In this document: in pieces, positions 44,961 to 53,866 of the stretch
Position numbering within the stretch: the stretch's first letter is position 1
How the letters are laid out: the number at the start of each line of letters is the position of its first letter
Assembly (NCBI GenBank): GCA_043421945.1
Contig: JBHOGO010000012.1
Location: 14,173-78,172, forward strand
DNA: 64,000 bases
Origin: Thaumasiovibrio sp043421945
Lineage (GTDB): Bacteria; Pseudomonadota; Gammaproteobacteria; Enterobacterales; Vibrionaceae
Direction of reading: 5' to 3'
Program-made: the position numbers and the translations under genes
Notes under the pieces: generated by a model
Databases searched by the model: none
What the model was told of the DNA's origin: nothing
The model's input: only the letters and a program-made list of their open reading frames with translations

Positions 44961-46490
44961 TTAATATGAGAAGTTCCAGGGAAGTAATGAGTCGATGTCG
45001 GGGTTAGGTTTGGCTAGCTCTTTCAAGCAATGAACCAAGTAGTTATAAAGAATTAGGTCATTCGCCTTGGCTGTCTCGATGATGCTGTAAAGCATTGCAC
45101 TTGCATTGGCACCTCGTGAGTTATCTGAAAATAACCAATTTTTTCGGCCAATGACCAGCGGTTTAATTGCGCGTTCAGCACGGTTATTGTCTATCGATAA
45201 GTGACCATCATCGATATAGCGAATCAGCTTCGCCCATTGTCCAAGCGTGTATTTTATCGCTTTACCCAGCGGGCTAGACGCTATCACTTGTTGAGTTGTC
45301 ATCCACTCGTACAACTCATCCAGTATAGGCTTGGCATGCAGTTGACGTTCTGCTTTTCGTGTCTCGACAGACGCACCTTTTAAGCGTGATTCTATCCCAT
45401 AGAGTTTCTGGATTTTGGCCAGCGCTTTATCTGCTTTGCCTGACTTACCTTTACCTTGAACCTTCTTAGCATCCATGAACTTACGCCGTGCATGCGCCAT
45501 GCAACCAACATTGGTGACTTGGTGAAGGCCGTCATAGACACCATAACCATCGGTTTGCAGATAACCACTGTAATCACCCAAGAAGGCAACAGGGCACGCC
45601 CTCGCGCGACTGTTTTGATAGTCGTACAAGGCGATATTTTTCACGTTGGGGAGTGCGGCATCTGGCGAGTCTGCGCCCGAGCAGTAAAGCCACATATAGC
45701 ACTGTTTGTCTTCCTTGAGGACATTGAGCGGCGTTTCATCCGCCTGAACCACCACTTGTTGAAGTAGGTGCTCTTTCAAGGCCGCATACAGCGGAGCGAA
45801 CTTCTCGCTGGCTTGGATGACCCACCTTGCCATCGTGGTACGTGATAACTCGATACCTGACTGGGTAAACAGCGATTCTTGACGGTAAAGTGGCATTGCG
45901 TATTGGTATTTGCCAAGGATGATATTGGCAAGCAAGCTTTCTGTCGCGAAGCTTTTAGGGATAATGCTTTGCGGCGCTGGCTTTTGAACGATGCGGCTTT
46001 TGTCTTCTGTTTGCTCGCACTGACGACACGCATATTTAGGGCGAACATATTCCAGCACTTTGAGTACGGCTGGTGTGAACTCCAGTTTTTCACTGCGGTC
46101 TTCACCGATTTTATGCAGGTTATGATTGCAGCAAGCGCACTGCTTTTCATGGTCGTCTAAGTCGAGTTCGATAACCTCACGAGGCAAGGTCTTTGGAAGT
46201 GGCTTGCGCTTACCACGTTTCTTCGTTGTGGTGGTTGTCGTGACCTCAACCTCATCTTCCTTAGCGGCTTCACATTCCACTTCGTTGAAGAGGTCACCTT
46301 GAGATTCATCGTAAGGCTTTAACGCCTCCGAGCGTTTAGCGAACTGGCGGTCGAAGGCAAGCTTGAGCTGTTCAAGTAGCGACTGGCGCTCTTGTTTCCA
46401 TTGGCTTTCTGACGCCATCAGCGCTTTCACCATCGCTTGTAGCTCGGCAACATCTTGGCTTTCTGGGTTGATATTTGGCGTCTTTTTCAT
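44961..46490 (-). CDS. tnpC: IS66 transposase TnpC
   Basis: A 509-aa DDE transposase: an N-terminal coiled-coil, a zinc-binding region (KQCACCNHNLH...YACRQCEQ), then the catalytic core (VVQADETPLNVL, YLQTDGYGVYDGL, DNNRAERAIKPLVIGRKNWL) and the C-terminal IS66 domain ending LLPWNFSY. Full length for the family. Confidence 0.95.
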   Translation of the reverse strand: MKKTPNINPESQDVAELQAMVKALMASESQWKQERQSLLEQLKLAFDRQFAKRSEALKPYDESQGDLFNEVECEAAKEDEVEVTTTTTTKKRGKRKPLPKTLPREVIELDLDDHEKQCACCNHNLHKIGEDRSEKLEFTPAVLKVLEYVRPKYACRQCEQTEDKSRIVQKPAPQSIIPKSFATESLLANIILGKYQYAMPLYRQESLFTQSGIELSRTTMARWVIQASEKFAPLYAALKEHLLQQVVVQADETPLNVLKEDKQCYMWLYCSGADSPDAALPNVKNIALYDYQNSRARACPVAFLGDYSGYLQTDGYGVYDGLHQVTNVGCMAHARRKFMDAKKVQGKGKSGKADKALAKIQKLYGIESRLKGASVETRKAERQLHAKPILDELYEWMTTQQVIASSPLGKAIKYTLGQWAKLIRYIDDGHLSIDNNRAERAIKPLVIGRKNWLFSDNSRGANASAMLYSIIETAKANDLILYNYLVHCLKELAKPNPDIDSLLPWNFSY

Positions 46491-46549
46491 GGCATTTATT
46501 ATACTAAAATCATGCCGTTAACGCTTGGTGGATAAGGCTTTATTATCGT

Positions 46550-46903
46550 TTAAGTCATTGTAAAATCGTTTATTCGCACGGGTTTATGGCCGATAATCGT
46601 GAAGCCTGAAAGCAGTCTATCAAGCTCAAATTGAGTCAGGGTAAACACCTCATTTTTCTCTTTTGTAGGCCACTTATACTTGGCTTTTTCGAGGCGTTTG
46701 TACCAAAGAGCAAAGCCTGTTTTATCCCAGTACAACACCTTGATTTTGTCGCGCTGTTTGTTGGTGAACAGGAACAGTGCGCCACTTCCCAAAGGCAAGT
46801 CGGTGTCACTTTCGATAATCGCCGCGAGGCCGTTGATGGACTTTCTAAAATCGACACTCTCATGATATAGATAAATCTCTGGAGCACTGAGCATGTGTTT
46901 CAT
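46550..46903 (-). CDS. tnpB: IS66 protein TnpB
   Basis: 117 aa, IS66 Orf2 family: PEIYLYHESVDFRKSINGLA, then a lengthy basic stretch with LYWDKTGFALWYKRLEKAKY. Needed with TnpA for transposition. It overlaps tnpA by four bases. Confidence 0.93.
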   Translation of the reverse strand: MKHMLSAPEIYLYHESVDFRKSINGLAAIIESDTDLPLGSGALFLFTNKQRDKIKVLYWDKTGFALWYKRLEKAKYKWPTKEKNEVFTLTQFELDRLLSGFTIIGHKPVRINDFTMT

Positions 46904-47217
46904 GAGAGCGCGCCGATGAGTTCTGCCAGATAGACTGCTGGCGTGCCTTGGGGGATGCTAAGTTCAACATCATTGACTAGCAACATCATGTTAGCCGTTG
47001 CTACTTGAGCTTGATACTTTGTTGTCTTTTCGACGACTTCAGCTCTGACAAATCCAACTGGCGTTGGTCGTATTGCGGTTTGAAGTTGGCGCCGTTTGGC
47101 GAAGAATGTCGATAAACTCAGTCCGTGCTGTTCGCAAAAAACGCGTTGAGTAATATTGCTACTTTCATATTGTTCTAAGAGAGCTTGCCATTCTTGGTTA
47201 GAACGTCGTTTTGCCAT
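46900..47217 (-). CDS. tnpA: IS66 protein TnpA
   Basis: 105 aa with a helix-turn-helix typical of IS66 Orf1 (EWQALLEQYESSNITQRVFC, then EQHGLSLSTFFAKRRQL). Probably the DNA-binding partner. First gene of the IS operon. Confidence 0.9.
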   Translation of the reverse strand: MAKRRSNQEWQALLEQYESSNITQRVFCEQHGLSLSTFFAKRRQLQTAIRPTPVGFVRAEVVEKTTKYQAQVATANMMLLVNDVELSIPQGTPAVYLAELIGALS

Positions 47218-47298
47218 TATAAAATCTCCTTTTGGTTGGAGACTTGATCTTATTATTGGTGCTTGGCGATTAGAATGCGGGGTTTATGATGCGCTTAC

Positions 47299-47306
47299 GG
47301 TCTATC
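47299..47306 (+). repeat. IS66 target duplication, right copy
   Basis: GGTCTATC, identical to 44921-44928. Confidence 0.92.
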
Positions 47307-49995
47307 AGTAGAAGACTTGTCTAGGTATGGCGTAATTGATAAATCTATAGATGATGAAAAGAAATATAATATTTTCAACAGGCCACCTAAAAGTTCTTTA
47401 GCACCTAGCATGGCTTTAGCAAAAAATGCATACCAAGAGACATCATGGGATGATGTAATGGGTAACCTTGCTAAATGGCTCATACGACATTTAAACAACC
47501 CTGATTTGATTCTATTCATGGTTAGACAGGGTGGTAGATTAGACCAGAGGATGAAGAGGCTAATCTCTTATGAAATTAAAGAGCAGGCTCAAAAAAGGAA
47601 GGAACGTAATAGTCAATACTTTGAACAGCTAAACCTAAACAGCCCTGATCGAATCGTATCAGATGAGATGAACGCTTTATGGTCAGTAGTACTAGCTGGT
47701 TATACTGAACCAAGTGAAGGTAATACCGATTTATATAGTTGGGTTCAAGACTACAAACTGTTTGGTATTAATATAAGCTTAAAGAAAAGTATAAGAAGTA
47801 TTTTATCCCCCAGAGTTACCTTTAAAACCCCATTTAGATTCAATCAAAATGATAGAAAGCTAGGGATAAAAAGTCATATTAATTGGGATATAGAAGTTGC
47901 CTCATCGCTTACTCACTCCGCACTAGAAAATCTCAATGAGTCGGAGGCATGGCATGAAGAATCTCATGAACTGATTCAAGAGTTTACATTTATTTTAATA
48001 GAGTTAATGGAACTAAAGTCAACACTAGGTGATATTGATCATAAAACAGATTATTCATATATATCACGACCATCAATAAAAGAACATACACAAAACAATA
48101 ACTATCATAACTGGACAGTACTTATTGACCTAGTTAAAGATTCTTGGCTATCTCTTAATTATCATGATTCCACTATTGCTATAGATTTTGTAAATAAGTT
48201 TTGGAAGCAACCATATCCAATATTCAAACGAATAGCATTTTTCTGTGCTAGTGAGTCTAAGGATGTACCAATAGAAACTATTATCACTTGGCTCAGTATA
48301 GATAGTGGCTACTGGCTTTGGAATGTTTCTACTCAGAGAGAAGTATTGCAGCTACTTAGGAATATCCATAAGAAAGCAAGCAATGAGCAGTATGAAGATA
48401 TAATAAAACTAATTCTCTCTGGCCCCCAAAGAGACTGGTTTAAAGAAAACCTATCTAAAGATGATTTTGACAATTCATGTAGTCGAGCTATATGGCTGAG
48501 ACTAGAAAAATTACAGCAAGACGGTGGGAAATTAAACCAGGAGGCTATAAATATGCAGGAGTTGATTTTAGCCTCAAATCCAAAATGGAAACTCTCTGAT
48601 GATGATCGTGATGAATTTCCTTTCTGGACAGGAACCGGTAATGAACCAAAATTCGTTATATCTAGCCCTAAAGACAAAGAAAGTTTAGTGGATTGGTTAA
48701 AAGAAGAGAAAGAAGACAACTTCTGGACCGAGGACGATTGGTCTATTCGGTGCCAAGATGATTTTGAAATTGCATCCGAAGCATTGAAAGACCTTGCATT
48801 AGGTAACCAATGGTTGGTAGGACGTTGGCGCGAGGCTATTCAAATTTGGAGTGAAAGTGAGAAACTCAAAGAAAACGAAGATGTTGAGTTATTCTTATTT
48901 ATTATGACTGCCCCTGATAATGTTTTATTAGAACTTTCATGGCAGCTTACAACTTGGCTTAAGAAAATGCTGTCTAAAGGTGTTTTAAAAGATGAAGTGT
49001 ATTTATCTTCATTTGATAAATTGGCACATCTACCGTATGAAATAGATATTGATGATACTCGGGATCCAATTAATGCAGCAATTAACAACCCAGTTGGAAT
49101 ATTAGTAGAGTCTATATTTTCGTGGTGGTACTCAACAAGCCCGAAAGATGATGAAGGACTCACTAATGAATTTAAGTCAAGATTGGTGGAGGTTTGTAAT
49201 TTAGATAATAAAAGACTCTATTTCGGAAGGGTAATTGTATGCGCTAACTTGCTTTCTCTCTTTAAAGTTGATCGTAAATGGGCTAAAGATACTGTTATAC
49301 CTTGGCTCTCATGGGATGATGTACCTAATTCTTCCATGGCATGGCAATCGTTACTATGGTCACCAAGACTACATAAAGGATTTATTCTCGAAATTAAAGA
49401 TGATTTAATTGAAACTGCATACCATTATGAATTACTTGAAAAGCTAGGTAAGCAATACGTAACCTTTATGACGTATCTATCTTTACAAGGATACTCCGAA
49501 TTTAAAGTAGGTGACTTAGCTAATGTTTTCAATGAAATCCCAACTGAGTCGTTATATAGTGTAGCGACTGCTCTTAAAGACAGCTTATCAAGCTCAGGTG
49601 ATAAAATTGATGAGTTTTGGCACCATAGGACAAAGCCTTTCTTAATGAAAATTTGGCCAAAACAAGCCAAGATTGATAATAACACTATTGGTCAGTTAAG
49701 CTTAATATGTATAGCCGCAAAACATAACTTCCCTGAGGCATATAGCATTATCAAACATAATTTAAGCTATCTAGATGATGCGGAGTATGTTCTCAGACAG
49801 CTTTATAGTAGTGATTTGATAGAAACAAATCCTAACCTATCTCTAGAATTTATTGGAAAAATCATTGGTGAACCCAAATATCTACCGCCAACAAAATTAG
49901 AACCTTGCCTATTTGATATAGAGAAATTTGGTACTGAAGTTATCAATAATGCTGATTATATAAGGCTTAAAACTATCGTAAATAGATTTAAGTAG
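47307..49995 (+). pseudogene. SIR2-domain defence gene, 3' part
   Basis: Joining 44928 to 47307 gives TC|A (Ser) and keeps the frame: ...EEIGL-S-VEDLSRYGVID. The restored protein would be 1255 aa. This large C-terminal part of about 895 residues is mostly helical, Trp-rich (SSWW, WLSIDSGYWLWN) and looks like a repeat-type sensor region, as in long SIR2 defence proteins such as DSR1-like ones. As it stands it lacks a proper start; the TTG at 47317 is not convincing. Confidence 0.8.
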
Positions 49996-50413
49996 TACTA
50001 CGTTAGCCCCATTGACTATGGGGCTCTATTATTCTTAACGTAATTTACGTTTGGGTTTACTATTATTGTTTAATCAACAGTTATGGTCGATATCTGGTAA
50101 GGCCTGAGGCTTGGGGCGAAAAACGCGAGCCGGCGAGCCAACAAACGGTTGTGACTGATACTTGCCGGAATGATCATGGCAAACACACCTTTGCAACCAA
50201 ACAGGTTACGACAGGAGCTGTTCACATAGATGATGCAGGCAATAGACATTGAAAAGGGCAGATTAGGTCCAGATCTTTATACATACAGTATCTTGGATGA
50301 AGTAATGATTGTTAGTTCTCAGTCACACGAAACTCAATAAGGTCTAGCTGGCGGTAGATACGGCGTAAATAAAAGGGCTACTAAGACCTAACAGCAGCCC
50401 TCACACATTACAA
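49996..50413. other. Intergenic region, nothing recognised
   Basis: 418 bases between the SIR2 gene end and the convergent gene at 50414. A stretch of higher G/C (about 50100-50260) could be a remnant of another element, but I cannot name it. Confidence 0.4.
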
Positions 50414-51343
50414 TTACAAAAACTTCTCTGCAATCATCTTCTTTCCCTTGGGATCAAACGGTTCTAGTTTGTCTTTTTCTGGATAATAGTAACCCGTTAC
50501 CGAAAGATCATAGTCTCCGATAACCACTTTAATCGAAAACTCCGTACCATCTCCCCACGTATTACGTACTTGTGATTTACATTTCTCACCATGTAGCTCA
50601 AACTCGAACTCGCAATCTTGTCCCTTGTAATTAGCAAATGCTGCTTTCAACAAAGTTTCGGAGATTTTTTCTCTTTTTTTCTTAGAGAACATATCTAGAT
50701 TCCACTCCCTGACTGGGCCATACATACCACTTGCATTAAGAGCATCGAGAATTTTTCGCATATGGCCACCTGTGAACTGATTCACTAGTAATGATGAGCG
50801 TGAACCATGAGGAATTCCCAACAAACAACTCCTTAGATTCCACCACGTTTCAGCTACTTCGGCATTTCTTGCGTTCTTAACCAGCTCTTGGACACACCAT
50901 GCAAGCGCATCTCGGCTACGTATAGTGCCATCACCCTCTAGCTCAACATCAATGGCCTCAACAACCACTGGATAGGCGTGGTCACTGTATAGAGCAACCT
51001 CTGTACGATAGGCATGTATACCAACTAATTGATTAGCCTCGCTCACCAGTTTGTTGGCAGTTTCCTCTGAGTAGGGGCAGGTCACAAACCCGCGCACAAA
51101 CGAAATAGTGTGGTCAGCGCCTTTATACAGTTGATTTAGTACGCTATTCGAGATCGATTTTTCATTTTGTGGGATCATTATTATTGGATGCCAATCAGGG
51201 TAATGAACAATTGAGTTACCAAGGCTTTCTAACAACCGATTTACCTCAGCCTGCCCTTTATCTCGGTCATCTAAATTTTTAGTTAAATACTGTAGTGCTT
51301 CTGCATTTGCTTCTGCAGCCGCAACGGGAAAACGAAACTCCAT
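50414..51343 (-). CDS. Hypothetical 309-aa protein with a repeat operator
   Basis: Start MEFRFPVAAAEANAEALQYL at 51343, with AGAGGTG just upstream. A soluble mixed alpha/beta protein with one Cys-Pro (TCPYSEE) and an aromatic C-terminal half (YDLSVTGYYYPEKDKLEPF). I do not recognise the family. It stands alone between a defence gene and a recombinase, behind three near-identical direct repeats that look like an operator, so its expression is probably tightly controlled. A defence role is guilt by association only. Confidence 0.6.
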   Translation of the reverse strand: MEFRFPVAAAEANAEALQYLTKNLDDRDKGQAEVNRLLESLGNSIVHYPDWHPIIMIPQNEKSISNSVLNQLYKGADHTISFVRGFVTCPYSEETANKLVSEANQLVGIHAYRTEVALYSDHAYPVVVEAIDVELEGDGTIRSRDALAWCVQELVKNARNAEVAETWWNLRSCLLGIPHGSRSSLLVNQFTGGHMRKILDALNASGMYGPVREWNLDMFSKKKREKISETLLKAAFANYKGQDCEFEFELHGEKCKSQVRNTWGDGTEFSIKVVIGDYDLSVTGYYYPEKDKLEPFDPKGKKMIAEKFL

Positions 51344-51355
51344 ATATTCACCTCT

Positions 51356-51408
51356 TTCCGTAAAGTATGCTGTTTACGTAAAATATAGCTGTTACGAAAC
51401 TATATTGC
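51356..51408 (-). promoter_or_regulatory. Three tandem operator-like repeats
   Basis: TTCCGTAAAGTATGCTG, TTTACGTAAAATATAGCTG and TTACGAAACTATATTGC follow one another with a period of about 18 bases, directly upstream of the start at 51343. Such spacing (close to two helical turns) suggests cooperative repressor binding over the promoter. Confidence 0.6.
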
Positions 51409-51619
51409 AATGCGCAAAAAACAGCATTTACTCTAAGGTGCTTTAAGGGGATGTTGCCGGAGCTTGTTTGTTAATTTCAACGCGGATATGTTTAGCAACA
51501 ATGCAAAGACCATTGATATATGTTCAAACACACAGTGCGCCATTAGGGTATACGCTATTGGCACCACCCAAAACTCTGACAATTCACATTTACGGCATAA
51601 CTTAAATGGCGTATCATAA

Positions 51620-51640
51620 ATGTCATCATTTAAATGACAT
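51620..51640. repeat. Palindrome before the serine recombinase gene
   Basis: ATGTCAT-catttaa-ATGACAT, containing the perfect palindrome TCATTTAAATGA, lies 12 bases before the start codon. It may be a crossover or res-type site, or an operator for the recombinase. Confidence 0.45.
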
Positions 51641-51652
51641 AGGCAATGAAAA

Positions 51653-52276
51653 ATGTACATATTTGGCTATCTTAGAGCATCAACCGTAGAGCAAGATGCT
51701 AAACGTGCAAAAGACAGCTTATCGGCATTTGTGAGTGAAAAAGGGTATCGGGTTGCTGCTTGGTATTGGGAGAATGTTTCTGGTGCCAGTCTTCAAAGAC
51801 CTGAACTAATGCGTTTACTTGAGGATGCAGCTCCTGGTGACGCATTACTCATTGAGCAAGTTGATCGCCTTTCTCGTCTAGATGAACCAAATTGGTTAAA
51901 GCTCAAGAAAATTATCAGTGAGAAACAACTAAAGGTTATTAGCCTTGATTTACCAACATCACACATAGCCCTGTCAAAGCAGGTAAATGATGATTTTACT
52001 GGTGCAATGCTAAATGCCATCAATCAAATGATGCTTGATATGCTCGCGGCGGTGGCAAGGAAGGATTATGTTGATCGTCGACGTCGACAGTCTGAAGGGA
52101 TCGAGCGAGCGAAGAACAAAGGAAAGTTTAAAGGTCGCCAAGCGAATCTTGAGCGCCATGACCAAATACGCCGCCTAAGACAGAGCGGGATGAGTATTGC
52201 AGAAACTGCACAATTAACTGGCGCATCAAAGCGTACCGTGGTTCGAGTTAGTGGTAGCTCATCAAAAGATAGCTAG
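51653..52276 (+). CDS. Serine recombinase (resolvase/invertase family)
   Basis: A 207-aa protein with the catalytic Ser in FGYLRASTVEQD, the E-x-V-D-R-L-S-R motif (IEQVDRLSRLD) and the resolvase arm, then a C-terminal helix-turn-helix (MSIAETAQLTGASKRTVVRV). Full length for the Tn3-resolvase/Pin type. There is no matching transposase nearby, so it may act as a resolvase for the replicon or be a leftover. A palindrome sits in front of the gene. Confidence 0.88.
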   Translation: MYIFGYLRASTVEQDAKRAKDSLSAFVSEKGYRVAAWYWENVSGASLQRPELMRLLEDAAPGDALLIEQVDRLSRLDEPNWLKLKKIISEKQLKVISLDLPTSHIALSKQVNDDFTGAMLNAINQMMLDMLAAVARKDYVDRRRRQSEGIERAKNKGKFKGRQANLERHDQIRRLRQSGMSIAETAQLTGASKRTVVRVSGSSSKDS

Positions 52277-52460
52277 TCAGAGTATAAAGCGGTCAGCAGA
52301 CAAGAGTTCGGGCAAATTAAACCATGCCCCCTTCAACACACTTTTGGACAAAAACGCGTTAGATCAAAAACTCTAATTTACTTAACTGATATTAGAAAAA
52401 ATATCTTGAAACCTTAAAGCTAAGAGGTTGATACGGCGATGTTGAACAATGAGTCTTAGA

Positions 52461-52514
52461 CCTCTAATCAGTCACGTTAGCAGGGGTGAAGCCTGAAAGT
52501 AATAGACTTAGAGG
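52461..52514 (+). promoter_or_regulatory. Stem enclosing the leader-peptide ribosome site
   Basis: CCTCTAA (52461-52467) pairs with TTAGAGG (52508-52514), and inside it CAGG pairs with CCTG (52481-52495). The 3' arm holds the GAGG ribosome site for the 20-codon ORF that follows, so folding would hide it. Confidence 0.45.
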
Positions 52515-52518
52515 ACGT

Positions 52519-52581
52519 ATGAATAATAATCAACAAAAGTCTGATGAGTGTGTTACCTTGGTTGTTCTCCCTACCGCTTAG
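52519..52581 (+). CDS. 20-codon leader peptide (uORF) before the first DUF1611 gene
   Basis: MNNNQQKSDECVTLVVLPTA followed by TAG, with GAGG 4 bases before the ATG. The stop codon lies in the loop of the first leader hairpin (52569-52586), so ribosome position would control that hairpin. The second copy of the leader keeps a same-length 33-base segment reading CATVYIPPIA-stop, but without a start codon. Too short for the usual gene finders. A regulatory role is inferred. Confidence 0.5.
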   Translation: MNNNQQKSDECVTLVVLPTA

Positions 52582-52660
52582 TAGGGGCTTCTTTTCTTTT
52601 CCGAACTCGCATCTCGGCACTCCTTAGTTGCCCTCCTAAGCCTCATAGCAGGCTTTAATT
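52569..52660 (+). promoter_or_regulatory. Structured leader RNA 1 (riboswitch-like), before DUF1611 copy 1
   Basis: Hairpin 1: CCCTAC-CGCTTA-GTAGGG (52569-52586). Hairpin 2: CCGA...TCGG (52601-52617) with CGCAT in its loop. Hairpin 3: AAGCCT-catagc-AGGCTT (52638-52655), whose 3' arm contains AGG 9 bases before the ATG. Loop 1 GCTTA can pair with TAAGC (52637-52641), which would open hairpin 3. Two exclusive folds over the ribosome site are what a translational switch needs. The same design with compensatory changes occurs at 55618-55708. Confidence 0.6.
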
Positions 52661-53866
52661 ATGTCTATTTCAACCCAAAAGTTAAGAAACATCTTCAAAC
52701 TCACTAGAATTGAAAATTTCAAAACCAACTACGATGTAACCCATATCGCTCCTTGGCTACCACTTGCTCAGAAAGTGAAACCTGTCATCCCTTCGGCAAT
52801 TATATATTGCGAAGGTAATTTCGGTGAAATTGATGGTAAAACCGCTAATGGGCTAGTGAGGCATTCATTAAGCTATCGTATTCTATCGGTTATTGATAGT
52901 GTGTCTGCCGGCTTAGATACTGGAGAAGTACTTGATAACAAAGCCAATGGAATACCGATCCTTGCCAGTGCTGAAGAAGCTATCATTCACGCGGAAAGTA
53001 TTCCCGATTACTTCATTTTTGGCATTGCGCCATCAAGTGGTTTTTTATCTGACTTAGATAAAAGCATCATTTTAAATGCCATGTCACTAGGAATGAACAT
53101 AGTAAATGGCTTACATGAATTCCTAACCGATGATCCTCTATTTTTAGAAGCTAGCTTAAAGAATAACGTTCGAATATTCGATACTCGCAAACCCAAAAAT
53201 AAAGGCGATCTGAAAACGTTTAGCGGGGAAATACACAACGTTAAATGTCCGAGAATTGCTGTCATGGGGACGGATTGCGCGCTAGGAAAACGAACAACAG
53301 CGACAATATTGGCGAATGAACTGATTAAAAAAGGCCTTAACGTCGTTCTGATTGCCACTGGTCAAACAGGCATTATGCAAGGCGCACAATACTGCGTTGC
53401 ACTTGATGCTGTTCCTTCACAATTTTGTGCCGGTGAGTTGGAATCTGTCATTGTACAGGCCTATGAACAAGAAAATCCGGATCTGATAATTATTGAAGGG
53501 CAAGGAGCTTTAAGTCACCCTGCGTTTTCAACCAGCGCTTTTATCTTACGTGGCAGTTGTCCAACGGGTGTGATATTGCAACATGCTCCTAAACGTTTAT
53601 ATCGTAGTGATTTTCCTGATTGCCCAATGCCTTCGATTGCCTCAGAAATAAATCTTATCGAAACGTTTTCTAATACCGATGTTATTGGACTAACACTGAA
53701 TCATGAAGATATGTCTTTAGATGAAACCTGTCGTGCGATAGACAGTTACACTACCGAATTTGGTCTACCGGTTACTGATGTCTTGTCACAGCCTGTTGAG
53801 CATCTACTGCACATTGTATCGTCAGCCTTCCCTATAATAGCAAGTAAACTGGCCGAAAAAGGGTGA
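52661..53866 (+). CDS. DUF1611 protein, copy 1 (DgcN-like)
   Basis: A 401-aa protein of the DUF1611 family. N-terminal Rossmann-like part with YCEGNFGEIDGKTANGLVRH. The C-terminal P-loop domain has MGTDCALGKRTTATILANEL, then VPSQFCAGELESVIVQAYEQ and IIEGQGALSHPAF. From memory, relatives called DgcN transfer an acetyl group to D-glutamate in marine bacteria; the substrate here is not known. It follows a structured leader and overlaps the racemase gene by four bases, so the pair is one operon. A paralogue lies at 55713. Confidence 0.85.
   Translation: MSISTQKLRNIFKLTRIENFKTNYDVTHIAPWLPLAQKVKPVIPSAIIYCEGNFGEIDGKTANGLVRHSLSYRILSVIDSVSAGLDTGEVLDNKANGIPILASAEEAIIHAESIPDYFIFGIAPSSGFLSDLDKSIILNAMSLGMNIVNGLHEFLTDDPLFLEASLKNNVRIFDTRKPKNKGDLKTFSGEIHNVKCPRIAVMGTDCALGKRTTATILANELIKKGLNVVLIATGQTGIMQGAQYCVALDAVPSQFCAGELESVIVQAYEQENPDLIIIEGQGALSHPAFSTSAFILRGSCPTGVILQHAPKRLYRSDFPDCPMPSIASEINLIETFSNTDVIGLTLNHEDMSLDETCRAIDSYTTEFGLPVTDVLSQPVEHLLHIVSSAFPIIASKLAEKG

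Larger units (their letters stand above)
44929..47298 (-). mobile_element. Complete IS66-family insertion sequence
   Basis: 2370 bp with inverted ends GTAAGCGCA..., typical of IS66, and an 8-bp target duplication. It carries tnpA, tnpB and tnpC on the minus strand, all open, so it may still move. It interrupts the SIR2 gene. The perfect duplication and restorable frame suggest a recent insertion. Confidence 0.95.

Noticed and set aside
52461..52660. TPP, glycine, fluoride or guanidine riboswitch
   Set aside because: None of the conserved core sequences I know for these classes is present in the leader.
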